64,000 nt of DNA from NCBI RefSeq assembly GCF_900156685.1, contig NZ_FTOJ01000005.1, forward strand, positions 62,001 through 126,000, written 5' to 3'. This DNA comes from Chryseobacterium piscicola (GTDB lineage Bacteria > Bacteroidota > Bacteroidia > Flavobacteriales > Weeksellaceae). The notes under the pieces are model-generated. The model saw only the letters and a list, made by a program, of their open reading frames with translations, made no database searches and was not told where the DNA came from. The position numbers and the translations under genes were made by a program. Below, one piece after another: positions 8,334-16,828 of this stretch (within the stretch, counting starts at the first letter, position 1; each line of letters starts with the position of its first letter).

Positions 8334-9044
8334 CTAAGACACTTTCCAAGCTGCTTCAAGAGCAAGCTCAATCATGGGTTTCAATGCAGTTTCTCTCTCA
8401 TTGGCAGAAATAAATTCTTTTGTTGGAATAATATCTGAAACAGTAAGAATAGTAGCCGCATTTTTCCCTAAATGTAGTGCATTGGCAAACAATCCGAAAG
8501 CTTCCATTTCTACTGCAGGGCAATTGTACTTTTTTGCAATAGCTGGAACTGAGGGATCTTTTCTATAAAAAATATCACTGCTGTGTATATTGCTTTGTTT
8601 AATTTTTAAACCTAATTCTTCGGCAGTTTCGTTGATGATGTTATGGATATTACCTTGGCTAGGAAGAATTTCTTGTTCAAATTCCCAAGCGTACTTTGCA
8701 TAGGTGCTTTCGCTGGCTGCATTTTCCACATTCAAAAGATCAAATAATGCAACTTCTGAAGAATATCCTCCACAAGTACCAATTCTTATGATCGTTTCCA
8801 CTTCATACTCTGTGAAAAGCTCGAAAGAGTAAATTCCGATGCTGGGAAAACCCATTCCGCTTGCTCCAACGGTTATTTCTTTCCCTTTGTACGTTCCGGT
8901 ATAGAATAAAATACCTCTAGTCTGGCTAACTAATTTTGGGTTTTCAAGGAAGTTTTCTGCAATATATTTTGCTCTCAAAGGATCTCCTGGTTGCAGAACG
9001 ACTTTTGCAATTTCTCCTTTTTTAGCGCTGATGTGTATACTCAT
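8334..9044 (-). CDS. deoD: Purine-nucleoside phosphorylase, DeoD type
   Basis: Cleaves purine (deoxy)nucleosides with phosphate to free base and (deoxy)ribose-1-phosphate. The 236-residue length and the motifs VVLQPGDPLRAKYIAE, GMGFPSIGIYSFEL, IIRIGTCGGY, CPAVEMEAFGLF and TVSDIIPT are those of the hexameric DeoD family. The aspartate in TVSD (general acid) and the later NERET arginine are kept. It is monocistronic, with a promoter upstream and a hairpin terminator downstream. Confidence 0.95.
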   Translation of the reverse strand: MSIHISAKKGEIAKVVLQPGDPLRAKYIAENFLENPKLVSQTRGILFYTGTYKGKEITVGASGMGFPSIGIYSFELFTEYEVETIIRIGTCGGYSSEVALFDLLNVENAASESTYAKYAWEFEQEILPSQGNIHNIINETAEELGLKIKQSNIHSSDIFYRKDPSVPAIAKKYNCPAVEMEAFGLFANALHLGKNAATILTVSDIIPTKEFISANERETALKPMIELALEAAWKVS

Positions 9045-9063
9045 AGTGTTATTTTGATTGAAG

Positions 9064-9095
9064 CAAAGATAATAATTTATGATGTTTTAATTCAA
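9064..9095 (-). promoter_or_regulatory. deoD promoter
   Basis: On the minus strand TTG (9093-9095) and TATCTTTG (9064-9071) are separated by 21 nt, fitting the Bacteroidetes -33/-7 pattern. The -7 box ends 19 nt before the deoD start. Confidence 0.7.
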
Positions 9096-9413
9096 CATCC
9101 AGTATCAGGACCAATATTTATTGAAATAAAAATACTATAATAACAAAGTGATTTATTTTTTTTTCAGTTTCCGTTTCTGGATATTCTTCGCCCTATAATT
9201 TGCATATTGGCAGTGTTCTCTATCTTGTTTTAGCTAAAATTAAATAAAGCTTTTTTTTATTTTCAATTTTTCTCTTAAGCAACTGTAAAATAAAATTTCA
9301 ATTTTTCAGATAACACAATTTAATTTCAGATGAATAATAACGGTTTTATTGCTTTTGTTGGTGAAAATTTCTTAGCATTTTAATTAATAATTTCATACTT
9401 TTTTAAAGTTTTA

Positions 9414-9492
9414 CCAAAATTAATTCCGCTGATTCTAAACGGTATAATTTTGATGGAATTTTCAAGCATTTTCCCACCCTTTAGTAATGGGA
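9414..9492. repeat. Degenerate solo copy of the 125-bp repeat
   Basis: The stretch contains a B-like arm ending CAAAATTA and a near-perfect B' arm, ATAATTTTGATGGAATTTT. After that comes TTCAAGCATTTTCCCACCCTTTAG, which resembles the start of the repeat unit. The order matches a junction between two units of the array at 2024-2757, but with heavy divergence. Confidence 0.5.
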
Positions 9493-9669
9493 AACTAAAA
9501 AAAAAATTAGAAAATTTGATTTGTGATTAGTTTTTAAACAGTCTCTTAAAAGTAAAAAAGAAAGTAAATAGTATGGCTGCTATTAGCGTTAATGATGCAT
9601 AGTGCGAATGAATAAGATAGCAAAGAAGTAATTGTTTTTTGTGGTATTCCTTAGATATCAAGAAATCAC

Positions 9670-9677
9670 TAAATTTG
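9670..9677 (+). promoter_or_regulatory. -7 box upstream of histidine kinase
   Basis: TAAATTTG matches the Bacteroidetes -7 consensus TAnnTTTG, 15 nt before the kinase start. No well-spaced -33 element is visible. Confidence 0.5.
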
Positions 9678-9692
9678 TAGTTTACAAAAGGG

Positions 9693-11687
9693 ATGAACGC
9701 AGCTCAACATATAAATCCTGAGAAACTTCTCAGTGTACTTTTTTATTCACCCAATGCTACAGCAGTTTATCAGGGAGAAAATCTCAAGATATTGACAGCT
9801 AACAAAGCTATGCTTGATTTTTGGGGCAAAGATAGATCTGTTGTAGGCAAAAATTTCATAGATGCATTACCCGAGCTAATTAATCAGCCATTTATAGATA
9901 TTTTAAAAGAAGTTTGGAATTCTGGGAAAACTTTTAAAGCAAAAGATACCTCTGCAATTTTGAAAGTAGATGGGGTTTTGCAAGAATTCTTTTTTGATTT
10001 TGAGTACAAAGCAATCCTCGATAATGAGGGCAAGACAGAATATATTCTTCATACCGCATTTGAAGTTTCTGAACGGATAGCTGCTTGGAAAGTTGTAGAT
10101 GAAAAATCTCGTGCAGAGCAAGAGCTTACAGAAGAGTTGCGAGCTATTAATGAAGAATATCAAGCTACCAACGAAGACCTCTTGTCTAAAAATGAAAACC
10201 TTCTGATTCTGGAGGTCAATCTGCAGAATGCTATTGAGGTTCTTCACGAAAAAGAACAGCGTTTCCGAAGAATGATAGAGCACTCACCAGTTGCAATGGC
10301 ATCGCTGAAAGGCAAGAGTTTTATTGTAGATGCTCTCAATGATAAGATGCTTGATATTTGGGGTAAAGCTAAATCTGTACTTGGGCTTCCTTTGAGAGAT
10401 GCGCTTCCGGAGCTTGAGACTCAGTCTTTTTTAGGTGTCCTTGATGAGGTTTATGAAACCCATGTACCATTTAAAGGGAAAGAGATAAAAGTAATGATTT
10501 CTGTAAACAAAGTACTTACAGAACGCTATTTGAATTTTGTTTATCATCCTGTTTTTGAACTCGGAAGTCAAGAAAAACTAATACTAATAGTTGCTAATGA
10601 TGTTACAGAAGAAGTATTGGCGAGAAAAGAAGTTACGGATATCAACAGCCGTTTAGAAGTAGCTTTAGAAGCTGGTTATTTAGGGTATGGCGAGATTGAT
10701 CTTACAACAAGCAAAATGATCATGACAGATCAATTTAAATTGAATCATGGTTTCAAACTTGAAGAAGAAATAAGCTATGCTAAATTTTTAAATACTATTT
10801 TGCCAGATTATCGAGAAAAATTCCAGCAAATAATTAAAAATTCAATTATTAATAATGACATCTACAAAACAGAATACCCCATTACACTGAAAGACGGAAA
10901 TCTACGTTGGCTGGAGGTGCACGGAAAACCACGATACGATAATGATGGAAATGCAAACCGTGTAGTTGCAATGGTTTCTGATATTACAGAGCGCAAGCTT
11001 TTTGATCAACGCAGAGAAGATTTTCTATCTGTTGCAAGCCATGAACTGAAAACTCCCATTACAATCCTAAAAGCTTCACTTCAATATTTGGATAGAATAA
11101 AAGATCGTCCGTTCGGAGATAAGCATGCCCAAATGATAGAGCAGTCTCTGAAATATGTAGACAGGATGACAGACATGGTTAATGATTTATTGAATGTAAA
11201 GAGATTAAGTGAAGGGCAGCTTCAGATAGAAAAAAGATGGTTCAATTTATCTGAAATGCTTCAGGAAACCTGTAACCACATTCGTCTAGATGGCAAGTAT
11301 AATCTAAAAATAGGCGGAGACGAAAGCATTAATGTTTTTGCAGATGAGAATAGGATAGATCAGGTGGTCATTAATTTTGTAAATAATGCCGTGAAATATG
11401 CTCCATCATCAACAAATATCTATATTTATTTTGAAAAAATAGAAGAAAATATTAAAGTTTCTGTGACAGATTATGGCGATGGAATACAAGAAAACTTACT
11501 TCCGAATCTGTTTGGCAGATACTACCGAGCCAGCCATTCTGGGAAAGATTATTCTGGTCTTGGTCTTGGCCTTTATATTTGTGCCGAAATTATTAAGGCT
11601 CACAAAGGTCAAATTGGTGTAGATAGTAAAGTAGGCGAGGGTAGTACTTTTTGGTTTATTATTCCTTTAGAAAAGCTTGATTCTTAG
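9693..11687 (+). CDS. PAS-domain sensor histidine kinase
   Basis: A soluble-looking 664-residue kinase with no clear membrane segment. Two PAS domains of similar type (about residues 6-130 and 192-310) flank a coiled coil (about 145-190), and a third PAS domain (about 320-430) precedes the catalytic core. The H-box SVASHELKTPITIL carries the phospho-accepting His at residue 450. The ATPase domain shows FVNNAVKYAP (N box), DYGDGI (G1) and GLGLGLYICAEI (G2). No receiver domain or response regulator is adjacent, so it is an orphan kinase with an unknown partner; PAS domains suggest a redox, light or ligand input. Confidence 0.92.
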   Translation: MNAAQHINPEKLLSVLFYSPNATAVYQGENLKILTANKAMLDFWGKDRSVVGKNFIDALPELINQPFIDILKEVWNSGKTFKAKDTSAILKVDGVLQEFFFDFEYKAILDNEGKTEYILHTAFEVSERIAAWKVVDEKSRAEQELTEELRAINEEYQATNEDLLSKNENLLILEVNLQNAIEVLHEKEQRFRRMIEHSPVAMASLKGKSFIVDALNDKMLDIWGKAKSVLGLPLRDALPELETQSFLGVLDEVYETHVPFKGKEIKVMISVNKVLTERYLNFVYHPVFELGSQEKLILIVANDVTEEVLARKEVTDINSRLEVALEAGYLGYGEIDLTTSKMIMTDQFKLNHGFKLEEEISYAKFLNTILPDYREKFQQIIKNSIINNDIYKTEYPITLKDGNLRWLEVHGKPRYDNDGNANRVVAMVSDITERKLFDQRREDFLSVASHELKTPITILKASLQYLDRIKDRPFGDKHAQMIEQSLKYVDRMTDMVNDLLNVKRLSEGQLQIEKRWFNLSEMLQETCNHIRLDGKYNLKIGGDESINVFADENRIDQVVINFVNNAVKYAPSSTNIYIYFEKIEENIKVSVTDYGDGIQENLLPNLFGRYYRASHSGKDYSGLGLGLYICAEIIKAHKGQIGVDSKVGEGSTFWFIIPLEKLDS

Positions 11688-11694
11688 ACTCAAA

Positions 11695-11862
11695 TTATTC
11701 CTTAATTAAATACTTTTTAGCCTCTTTAGCCACTTTTTGGATAAATAGCCAACGATTCCTTTTTTCGATAAAAGCATTAATATCCCGAACCATCAGAAGT
11801 GTTATTTTTTTGTAACTGAAAATAAGCTCTTTTAAAACTTTAAAATTTCTTATTTCATTCAA
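11695..11862 (-). CDS. Possible small basic protein (55 aa, TTG start) or gene remnant
   Basis: A minus-strand frame starting at TTG 11862 runs 55 codons and has a coding-like composition, rich in lysine, isoleucine and aromatic residues, with no ATG except an internal one at codon 24. It ends 7 bp from the stop of the convergent kinase. I recognise no family. It could be a genuine small protein, the tail of a decayed gene, or chance in AT-rich DNA. Confidence 0.25.
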   Translation of the reverse strand: MNEIRNFKVLKELIFSYKKITLLMVRDINAFIEKRNRWLFIQKVAKEAKKYLIKE

Positions 11863-11909
11863 TCTTGGTATCCTTATTTTTGAAAATTATCAACAAATAA
11901 AAAAACACA

Positions 11910-11917
11910 TATATTTG
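11910..11917 (+). promoter_or_regulatory. -7 box of a small transcription unit
   Basis: TATATTTG, followed by GCAG, matches the local -7 consensus and stands 13 nt before the ATG of a 44-codon frame. The nearest upstream TTG is too far away (27 nt) for a standard -33. Confidence 0.5.
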
Positions 11918-11930
11918 CAGAAGTAAAATT

Positions 11931-12065
11931 ATGACAAAACAAAGAGTACATATCGGCTTAAATCTATGTGATTCTCCCTTAATAAAGGGATTATTCGGCT
12001 ATAAATGGATGCTTAGGATGAGGCAAAAATGTGCAAACCTTGAAGATTTTACTGTAAACTCGTAA
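11931..12065 (+). CDS. Candidate 44-residue small protein or small-RNA gene
   Basis: ATG 11931 opens a 44-codon frame beginning MTKQRVHIGLNLCDSP and ending EDFTVNS. It follows a TATATTTG box and is followed 22 nt later by a hairpin with a T-run, so promoter, frame and terminator define a unit of about 190 nt. Inside it, TCCCTT/AAGGGA forms a tight hairpin near 11973-11990, so a structured small RNA is an equal possibility. I recognise no homolog. Confidence 0.35.
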   Translation: MTKQRVHIGLNLCDSPLIKGLFGYKWMLRMRQKCANLEDFTVNS

Positions 12066-12087
12066 ATTTTTAATCAAAATACCACAG

Positions 12088-12115
12088 AAACGCCTAGATA
12101 TTCAGGGCGTTTTTT
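12088..12115 (+). terminator. Terminator of the small transcription unit
   Basis: AAACGCC (12088-12094) pairs with GGCGTTT (12106-12112), followed by TTTG. It lies 22 nt after the 44-codon frame. Confidence 0.7.
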
Positions 12116-12536
12116 GTGTTTTTAAGAGTGTAATCATTTAGAATGAAAAAAAATAACAGAAAAGAAAAAATAGTTGAATTCACATTGAACATTCAATACA
12201 ATAACTAAGAGTGGTTTATAAGCTATTGATATACAATTTTTTATACCAATAATGTCTCTGCAAAATGTTGTGGAAAGGGATTTTTTATGTTAAAAATTTA
12301 TATAATTAATTGATTTTCAATACATTGTAATAAAATAAATTTGTGTATTCAAAAAAATCATATTTACTTTGTAGGCGAAAAATGAAAACAACAAGTTTTC
12401 AAAAGTCAGCAAGAATACATAAAAAATATAATGAAACACTTACAATATATACCCAATTGATTTTTAAATCTAATAGCGGGAAGTTTTTTTAAAATGATGC
12501 TAACTTCCCGTTTAATACTATTTAACCTTTAAAAAA
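12116..12536. other. 420-bp AT-rich intergenic region
   Basis: I see no supported gene here; a 21-codon ATG frame near 12143 is not convincing. The region ends with the hairpin at 12477-12510 just before the HIRAN gene. Confidence 0.6.
12477..12510 (+). promoter_or_regulatory. Leader hairpin upstream of the HIRAN gene
   Basis: CGGGAAGTT (12477-12485) pairs perfectly with AACTTCCCG (12502-12510), 26 nt before the HIRAN start. It may be a terminator of an unseen upstream transcript or a leader structure. Confidence 0.5.
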
Positions 12537-12851
12537 ATGAAAACAGAATACTTAACAAACTTCAATATTGCTGGATTTACCTATTACGAAGGTGCTAGCG
12601 TTTTCAGTCAACTGAAAATTGGTTCCAGATTAAAATTGAAATTAGAAGAAAACAATAAGTACGACGCAAAAGCCGTTGCAATATATCATGGAAAAAGCAA
12701 AATAGGTTTTATACCAAAAACTGAAAACAGAATTTTTCACAAACTGTTGAAAGTAGGGTTGAAGAAAAACTTAAAAATAACCATTCAAAGGATTTCACCA
12801 AACGAGCATCCAGAAAATCAAGTTCAGGTGGTGGCGCATCTATTGGGCTGA
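12537..12851 (+). CDS. HIRAN-domain protein
   Basis: A 104-residue protein that consists almost entirely of a HIRAN domain, a DNA-binding fold often attached to SWI2/SNF2 helicases or nucleases. The family pattern is clear: AGFTYYEG near the start, then LKLKLEENNKYDAKAVAIYH and KIGFIPKTEN (conserved N-x-YD-x-A-V and IG-[YF]-IP motifs). It stands alone, with large AT-rich gaps on both sides. Stand-alone HIRAN proteins are thought to recognise damaged or unusual DNA, but no specific role can be assigned. Confidence 0.85.
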   Translation: MKTEYLTNFNIAGFTYYEGASVFSQLKIGSRLKLKLEENNKYDAKAVAIYHGKSKIGFIPKTENRIFHKLLKVGLKKNLKITIQRISPNEHPENQVQVVAHLLG

Positions 12852-13070
12852 TTATTTTATCTTATTGTCCGCTATACGGCATCATTGAAAACCCTTTATA
12901 TTTTTTGCTAAGTTTACACCTTTGCCCATATTTTTTTTAATTTTAATGGAATCGTTGAATTTTCATTTGTGAGCCTAAAAAACGGGTGCTAGTAAAAAAG
13001 AACTTTGTGATATTTACGCTAAAAATTGTCGTTATGAATAATAAAAGACAATCAAATTATTTTATCCTTA

Positions 13071-13107
13071 AAAAGGACAAATCCTAGAGATTTGTCCTTT
13101 TGTTTTA
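13071..13107 (+). terminator. Strong intrinsic terminator of an unassigned short transcript
   Basis: A perfect 13-bp stem (13071-13083 with 13089-13101) with a 5-nt loop is followed by a T-rich tail. No gene of normal size precedes it; the closest stop, of the HIRAN gene, is 220 bp upstream. Confidence 0.85.
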
Positions 13108-13506
13108 AACTATTTTAAAGAATGAAAAACATTCATTCGCATTTCAAAATTTTCCCAAAAAAAACTACAGTCGGAAAGTATCCTAGAGTTTGTGTATTAG
13201 AAAATAAAATTAATGAATGTAGCGAGATTATTTTTCATAAGTCTTAATTTTTAAAAGGTTTTTAAATGTACAGTTAGGTTTTCCATTAAAATCAAATAAT
13301 TTCGGATATAGAAAAAAAAATACACTTCTGTTTAGGTATTTTGTTTTGGGTGTTTTAGTGGTAAATAAATGAAATTAGGATATTGTATTTATTATGTTTT
13401 TCTTGAAATAGGAGGATTTAATTTTAGTTTTTTACATTAAATTATAATTTACTCTAAAACCAATCTTAAATAATCTTAAAAAAAAAATTCTTTGAAAGAA
13501 AAATTT

Positions 13507-13514
13507 TATCTTTG
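13507..13514 (+). promoter_or_regulatory. -7 box of the Ter operon
   Basis: TATCTTTG fits the TAnnTTTG consensus and leaves a leader of roughly 85 nt before the HAD gene. A TTTG at 13491 is only 12 nt upstream, so the -33 is uncertain. Confidence 0.5.
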
Positions 13515-13606
13515 GATTTAAAATAAGACACAAGATATGGATAAAAAAAATTTAATAACTAAAAATCTTTTTCAATAGAAGCTAAAACAATTTTACTTAA
13601 ACCATT

Positions 13607-14281
13607 TTGAAAACAGATATCGACATCCGTAACCATGCTCATTTTTCTTTTGATTTATGGCTTACCTTAATAAAATCTCATCCTGAATTTAAAGCAAAAA
13701 GAGTTGAGCTATTTTCTTCTTTTTTTGAAGTCAGCAAACCCATAGTTGAAGTTGCGAAAGTGGTAAAATATTATGATGATTTGTGCAATACCATCAACGA
13801 AGTGAATGGTGGAAATATTGATACTTTTGAAATTTATCTTTTGATTTTGCAAGCTTTAGATATCAATTTGAAATCTATTAATAAAGAAAAATTAAACGAA
13901 TTTTATCAAAAAAGTGAATCACTGTTTTTAGAATATAAACCAGTTATCATTTTCAAAAATTTGCATCAGTTTTTTGAAGAAATTAAAAATCAGGGAAAGA
14001 CCATTAATATATTGAGCAATACTGGTTTCATAAAAGGAACAACGATGAGAAAGTTTTTAGTTGCAGAAAATCTTCATCAATACATCGATTTCCATATTTA
14101 CTCTGATGAATTGAAAATTTCTAAACCAAATCCCCTAATTTTTCAGGAAGTAAAAAATTTAATTAAAAATAAAGATTTACAGAAAAATCAGATTTTGCAT
14201 ATTGGCGATAATCCGATTGCAGATTACAAAGGAGCTAAAGATTTTGGATTCAATGCCCTTTTACTAAAACCACAAATATAA
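13607..14281 (+). CDS. HAD-superfamily hydrolase of the Ter operon
   Basis: A 224-residue haloacid dehalogenase-type hydrolase. Motif I is FDLWLTL with the nucleophile at Asp16, and a tryptophan in place of the second aspartate. Motif II is the serine in NILSNTG, motif III the lysine in KISKPNP, and motif IV the aspartates in HIGDNPIADYKGA. The start is TTG 13607: a stop lies just three codons upstream and no ATG exists before motif I. It is the first gene of the cluster, 1 bp before the phosphoribosyltransferase gene. HAD and phosphoribosyltransferase genes are known partners of Ter systems, where they are predicted to act on a nucleotide-like metabolite. Confidence 0.88.
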   Translation: MKTDIDIRNHAHFSFDLWLTLIKSHPEFKAKRVELFSSFFEVSKPIVEVAKVVKYYDDLCNTINEVNGGNIDTFEIYLLILQALDINLKSINKEKLNEFYQKSESLFLEYKPVIIFKNLHQFFEEIKNQGKTINILSNTGFIKGTTMRKFLVAENLHQYIDFHIYSDELKISKPNPLIFQEVKNLIKNKDLQKNQILHIGDNPIADYKGAKDFGFNALLLKPQI

Positions 14282-14282
14282 T

Positions 14283-15107
14283 ATGAACAAACGCTACAGT
14301 TTACATAAAATAAATTCGGCAGATGAATTTACGTTTTCACCCGCAGAATACAGCTATTTCAAATATGGAGATAAATCCTATGCCGAGAAATTTGCAAAAG
14401 AACTTTTTGATGGGTTTTTGGCAGATCATCAAAAAATTTTAGATACAGATCAAGAGATTGTGGTATTGCCAAGTCCTTACATGGCGATTCCCACGGCTTC
14501 CAATTTTTTGTGTTTTTACTTCAAAAAGCAACTAGATTTTTATCTGTTCCAAAAAGGTAAACGCTCAAGCATCATCTCAAAAATCAACAGAAATCATACA
14601 TATACCACAGATTATGGAAATTTGAGTTTTGAAGATCGTAAAAATTTGATTTCCAATGATACTTATTATCTAGATAAAGATTTTTTGAAAGGGAAACTTT
14701 GTATTTTTATAGATGATATCAAAATCACAGGAAGTCATGAATTTACCGTCAATAAAATCCTTAACCAATACAATGTAAACGCAGATTTTCTGTTTTTATA
14801 TTATGCAGAGCTAATAAATTTTGAAATCGATCCGAAGATTGAAAACTTCTTTAATTATTACACTGTAAAAGAAGTAAAAGATGTTACAGAAGTAATGATG
14901 AAACCGAGCTTTCAGTTTAATACCAGGATTGTGAAATATATTTTAGGATTAGATTCAAGTAATTTTGATTATCTTACGTCTAAAATTAAAAAAGAGCAGA
15001 TGGATCATCTTCTGGAGCTGGCCATCAGCAACAATTATCATTTAATAAAAGAATACGAAAATAATATCAACACTTTAACACAAACAGAACTTAATTATGG
15101 CTATTAA
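14283..15107 (+). CDS. Phosphoribosyltransferase-like protein of the Ter operon
   Basis: A 274-residue protein with a PRPP-binding loop of the type I phosphoribosyltransferases: CIFIDDIKITGSHE, about residues 140-153. An earlier VVLPSPYMAIPTASN segment resembles the first loop of these enzymes. Phosphoribosyltransferases of this kind are reported from Ter gene neighbourhoods, where they may make or modify a nucleoside-like compound; the substrate here is unknown. It starts 1 bp after the HAD gene and overlaps the terD start by 11 bp, so translation is probably coupled. Confidence 0.8.
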   Translation: MNKRYSLHKINSADEFTFSPAEYSYFKYGDKSYAEKFAKELFDGFLADHQKILDTDQEIVVLPSPYMAIPTASNFLCFYFKKQLDFYLFQKGKRSSIISKINRNHTYTTDYGNLSFEDRKNLISNDTYYLDKDFLKGKLCIFIDDIKITGSHEFTVNKILNQYNVNADFLFLYYAELINFEIDPKIENFFNYYTVKEVKDVTEVMMKPSFQFNTRIVKYILGLDSSNFDYLTSKIKKEQMDHLLELAISNNYHLIKEYENNINTLTQTELNYGY

Positions 15108-15651
15108 CTTACAAAAAGGACAAAGAGAAAACATCAACGCACCCAAATTCACAATTGGTTTAGGGTGGGATACCAATAATACATCTACTGGTGGAGCTTT
15201 CGATTTGGATGCTTCTTTGTTTTTGTTGAATGACGGCAAAAAATTGGTTTCAGACAATCACTTCATTTTTTACAACAATCTTGAATCTCCAGATAAAGCA
15301 GTGATACACTCTGGTGATAATCTTACGGGCGATGGAGATGGAGATGACGAACAAATCAAAATAGATTTAACTAAAATTGATGATGCTGTAAAAGAAATTA
15401 CAGTTGTAGTAACGATTCATGAGGCTGATGCAAGAAGACAAAATTTCGGACAAGTAAGAAATTCATTTATCAGAATTTTCAATACAGAAACCAACGAAGA
15501 GATTTTGAAGTATGAATTAGACGAAGATTTCTCTATAGAAACTGCAGTGGAATTCGGAAGAATATACAACAGAAATGGAGAATGGAAATTTGAAGCGGTA
15601 GGAAGCGGACAAAGAGATGGTCTAGAGAAATTTGTATCAATGTATCAATAA
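15097..15651 (+). CDS. terD: TerD-domain calcium-binding stress protein
   Basis: A 184-residue TerD-family protein, soluble, linked to tellurite resistance and general stress tolerance. It begins with MAINLQKGQR, has the FTIGLGWDTN and FDLDASLFLL strands, and carries the acidic calcium-binding stretch HSGDNLTGDGDGDDEQIKID. The C-terminal ETAVEFGRIYNRNGEWKFEA is typical. The first ten residues are identical to those of the second TerD protein downstream, so the two are paralogs. It overlaps the phosphoribosyltransferase gene and is followed after 5 bp by telA. Confidence 0.95.
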   Translation: MAINLQKGQRENINAPKFTIGLGWDTNNTSTGGAFDLDASLFLLNDGKKLVSDNHFIFYNNLESPDKAVIHSGDNLTGDGDGDDEQIKIDLTKIDDAVKEITVVVTIHEADARRQNFGQVRNSFIRIFNTETNEEILKYELDEDFSIETAVEFGRIYNRNGEWKFEAVGSGQRDGLEKFVSMYQ

Positions 15652-15656
15652 TCATT

Positions 15657-16814
15657 ATGGATAATCAAAATATAGATCCGTTACAGTCAATTGAGCCGTT
15701 GAAAACGTTTGAGCCAACTCCAATTGCACCAGCCCAGCCAACACAAAGTTCAGCTCCTGCAGTTTTAGTGGATAGAGACGGAAACGTAAATTTAAACCAA
15801 ATTCAGGATGCAGACCGTCAAAAATACGAGTTGATGGCTAATGCAATTGATGAAGCTAATCCTGGTTCTATTGTGAATTTTGGTTCAGAGTTACAGAAAA
15901 CTTTAGCCAATCAAAGTGATAGTTTCTTAGGAAATGTAAGAAGATCAAACTCTGGTGAGGTTGGGGAATTAATCAATAATTTATTGATTGAACTCAATTA
16001 TGTAGACGTAGATGAGATCAACAACGGCGGTGTAAAAGGCTTCTTAAGCAGACTTCCTTTTATGAAAAAGATGATGAGCCAAGTGGATAATCTTTTTGCT
16101 AAATATGATAAAATAACCACCAATATAGACCAGATTTCTCATAAAGTAAATGCAGGAATCATTACTTCTACCAAAGATAATGCAGTTTTACAGACGATTT
16201 TTGATAGCAATGTCAACTCAATCAAAGCTATTGAAGAATTGGTGATTGCAGGAAATCTTAGAATGGAAAAAGCAACAGTAGAGTTGGCAAATATGGAAAC
16301 AAATATTCAGAATTTTGCTGATTATCAAATTGCTGATAAAAGAGATTTTATCAACAGACTAGATAGGAGATTGGCAGATTTGAAGGTTGTACGCTTGATT
16401 ATGATGCAGTCACTTCCCCAAATAAGACTGGTTCAAAACAATAACGTTTCGATTGCTGAAAAAGCACAAACAATTTTAACGACCACTTTACCGGTTTGGA
16501 AAAATCAATTATCATTGGCGGTTGCAATGCACAGACAGCAGCAAAATATTGAAGTTCAGCAGAAAGTTTCATCTACTACAGAAGAAATTTTGAGGAAAAA
16601 TGCAGAACGACTAGGCCAAAACTCAATCAATGTAGCGAAAGCCAACGAGCAGACTATTGTATCAGCGGAAACATTGAAAGAAACTACTGCAATGTTGATT
16701 AATACCTTAAACGAGGTAAAACAGATTCAAAAACAAGGTACAGAAAGCAGAAGAAAACTAGATCAAGATTTACAGACTTTAGAATCAGAATTAAAAGCAA
16801 ATATCAGAGGGTAA
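15657..16814 (+). CDS. telA: Toxic anion resistance protein, TelA family
   Basis: A 385-residue, mostly helical TelA/KlaA-type protein. After a proline- and glutamine-rich N-terminus (residues 1-50) the family region shows YELMANAIDEANPGSIVNFG, GEVGELINNLL and the long helices ending near LPVWKNQLSLAVAMHRQQQN. The C-terminal third is a coiled coil. TelA is associated with tellurite and other toxic-anion tolerance and with membrane stress, but its biochemistry is unknown. Its position between terD and an unknown gene with gaps of 5 and 14 bp places it inside the Ter operon. Confidence 0.92.
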   Translation: MDNQNIDPLQSIEPLKTFEPTPIAPAQPTQSSAPAVLVDRDGNVNLNQIQDADRQKYELMANAIDEANPGSIVNFGSELQKTLANQSDSFLGNVRRSNSGEVGELINNLLIELNYVDVDEINNGGVKGFLSRLPFMKKMMSQVDNLFAKYDKITTNIDQISHKVNAGIITSTKDNAVLQTIFDSNVNSIKAIEELVIAGNLRMEKATVELANMETNIQNFADYQIADKRDFINRLDRRLADLKVVRLIMMQSLPQIRLVQNNNVSIAEKAQTILTTTLPVWKNQLSLAVAMHRQQQNIEVQQKVSSTTEEILRKNAERLGQNSINVAKANEQTIVSAETLKETTAMLINTLNEVKQIQKQGTESRRKLDQDLQTLESELKANIRG

Positions 16815-16828
16815 AATAAAGCAAAAGA

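Larger units (their letters stand above)
9045..9692. other. 648-bp intergenic region
   Basis: AT-rich DNA between deoD and the histidine kinase. It holds the deoD promoter at the left end, a degenerate solo copy of the 125-bp repeat near 9414-9492, and a -7 box for the kinase at 9670-9677. I see no coding region. Confidence 0.7.
12852..13606. other. 755-bp AT-rich intergenic region with a small terminator unit
   Basis: The only clear structures are the strong hairpin at 13071-13107 and a -7 box (TATCTTTG, 13507-13514) before the Ter operon. A 17-codon frame (ATG 13034) runs into the hairpin, so a short transcript may end there. No larger gene is visible. Confidence 0.6.
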
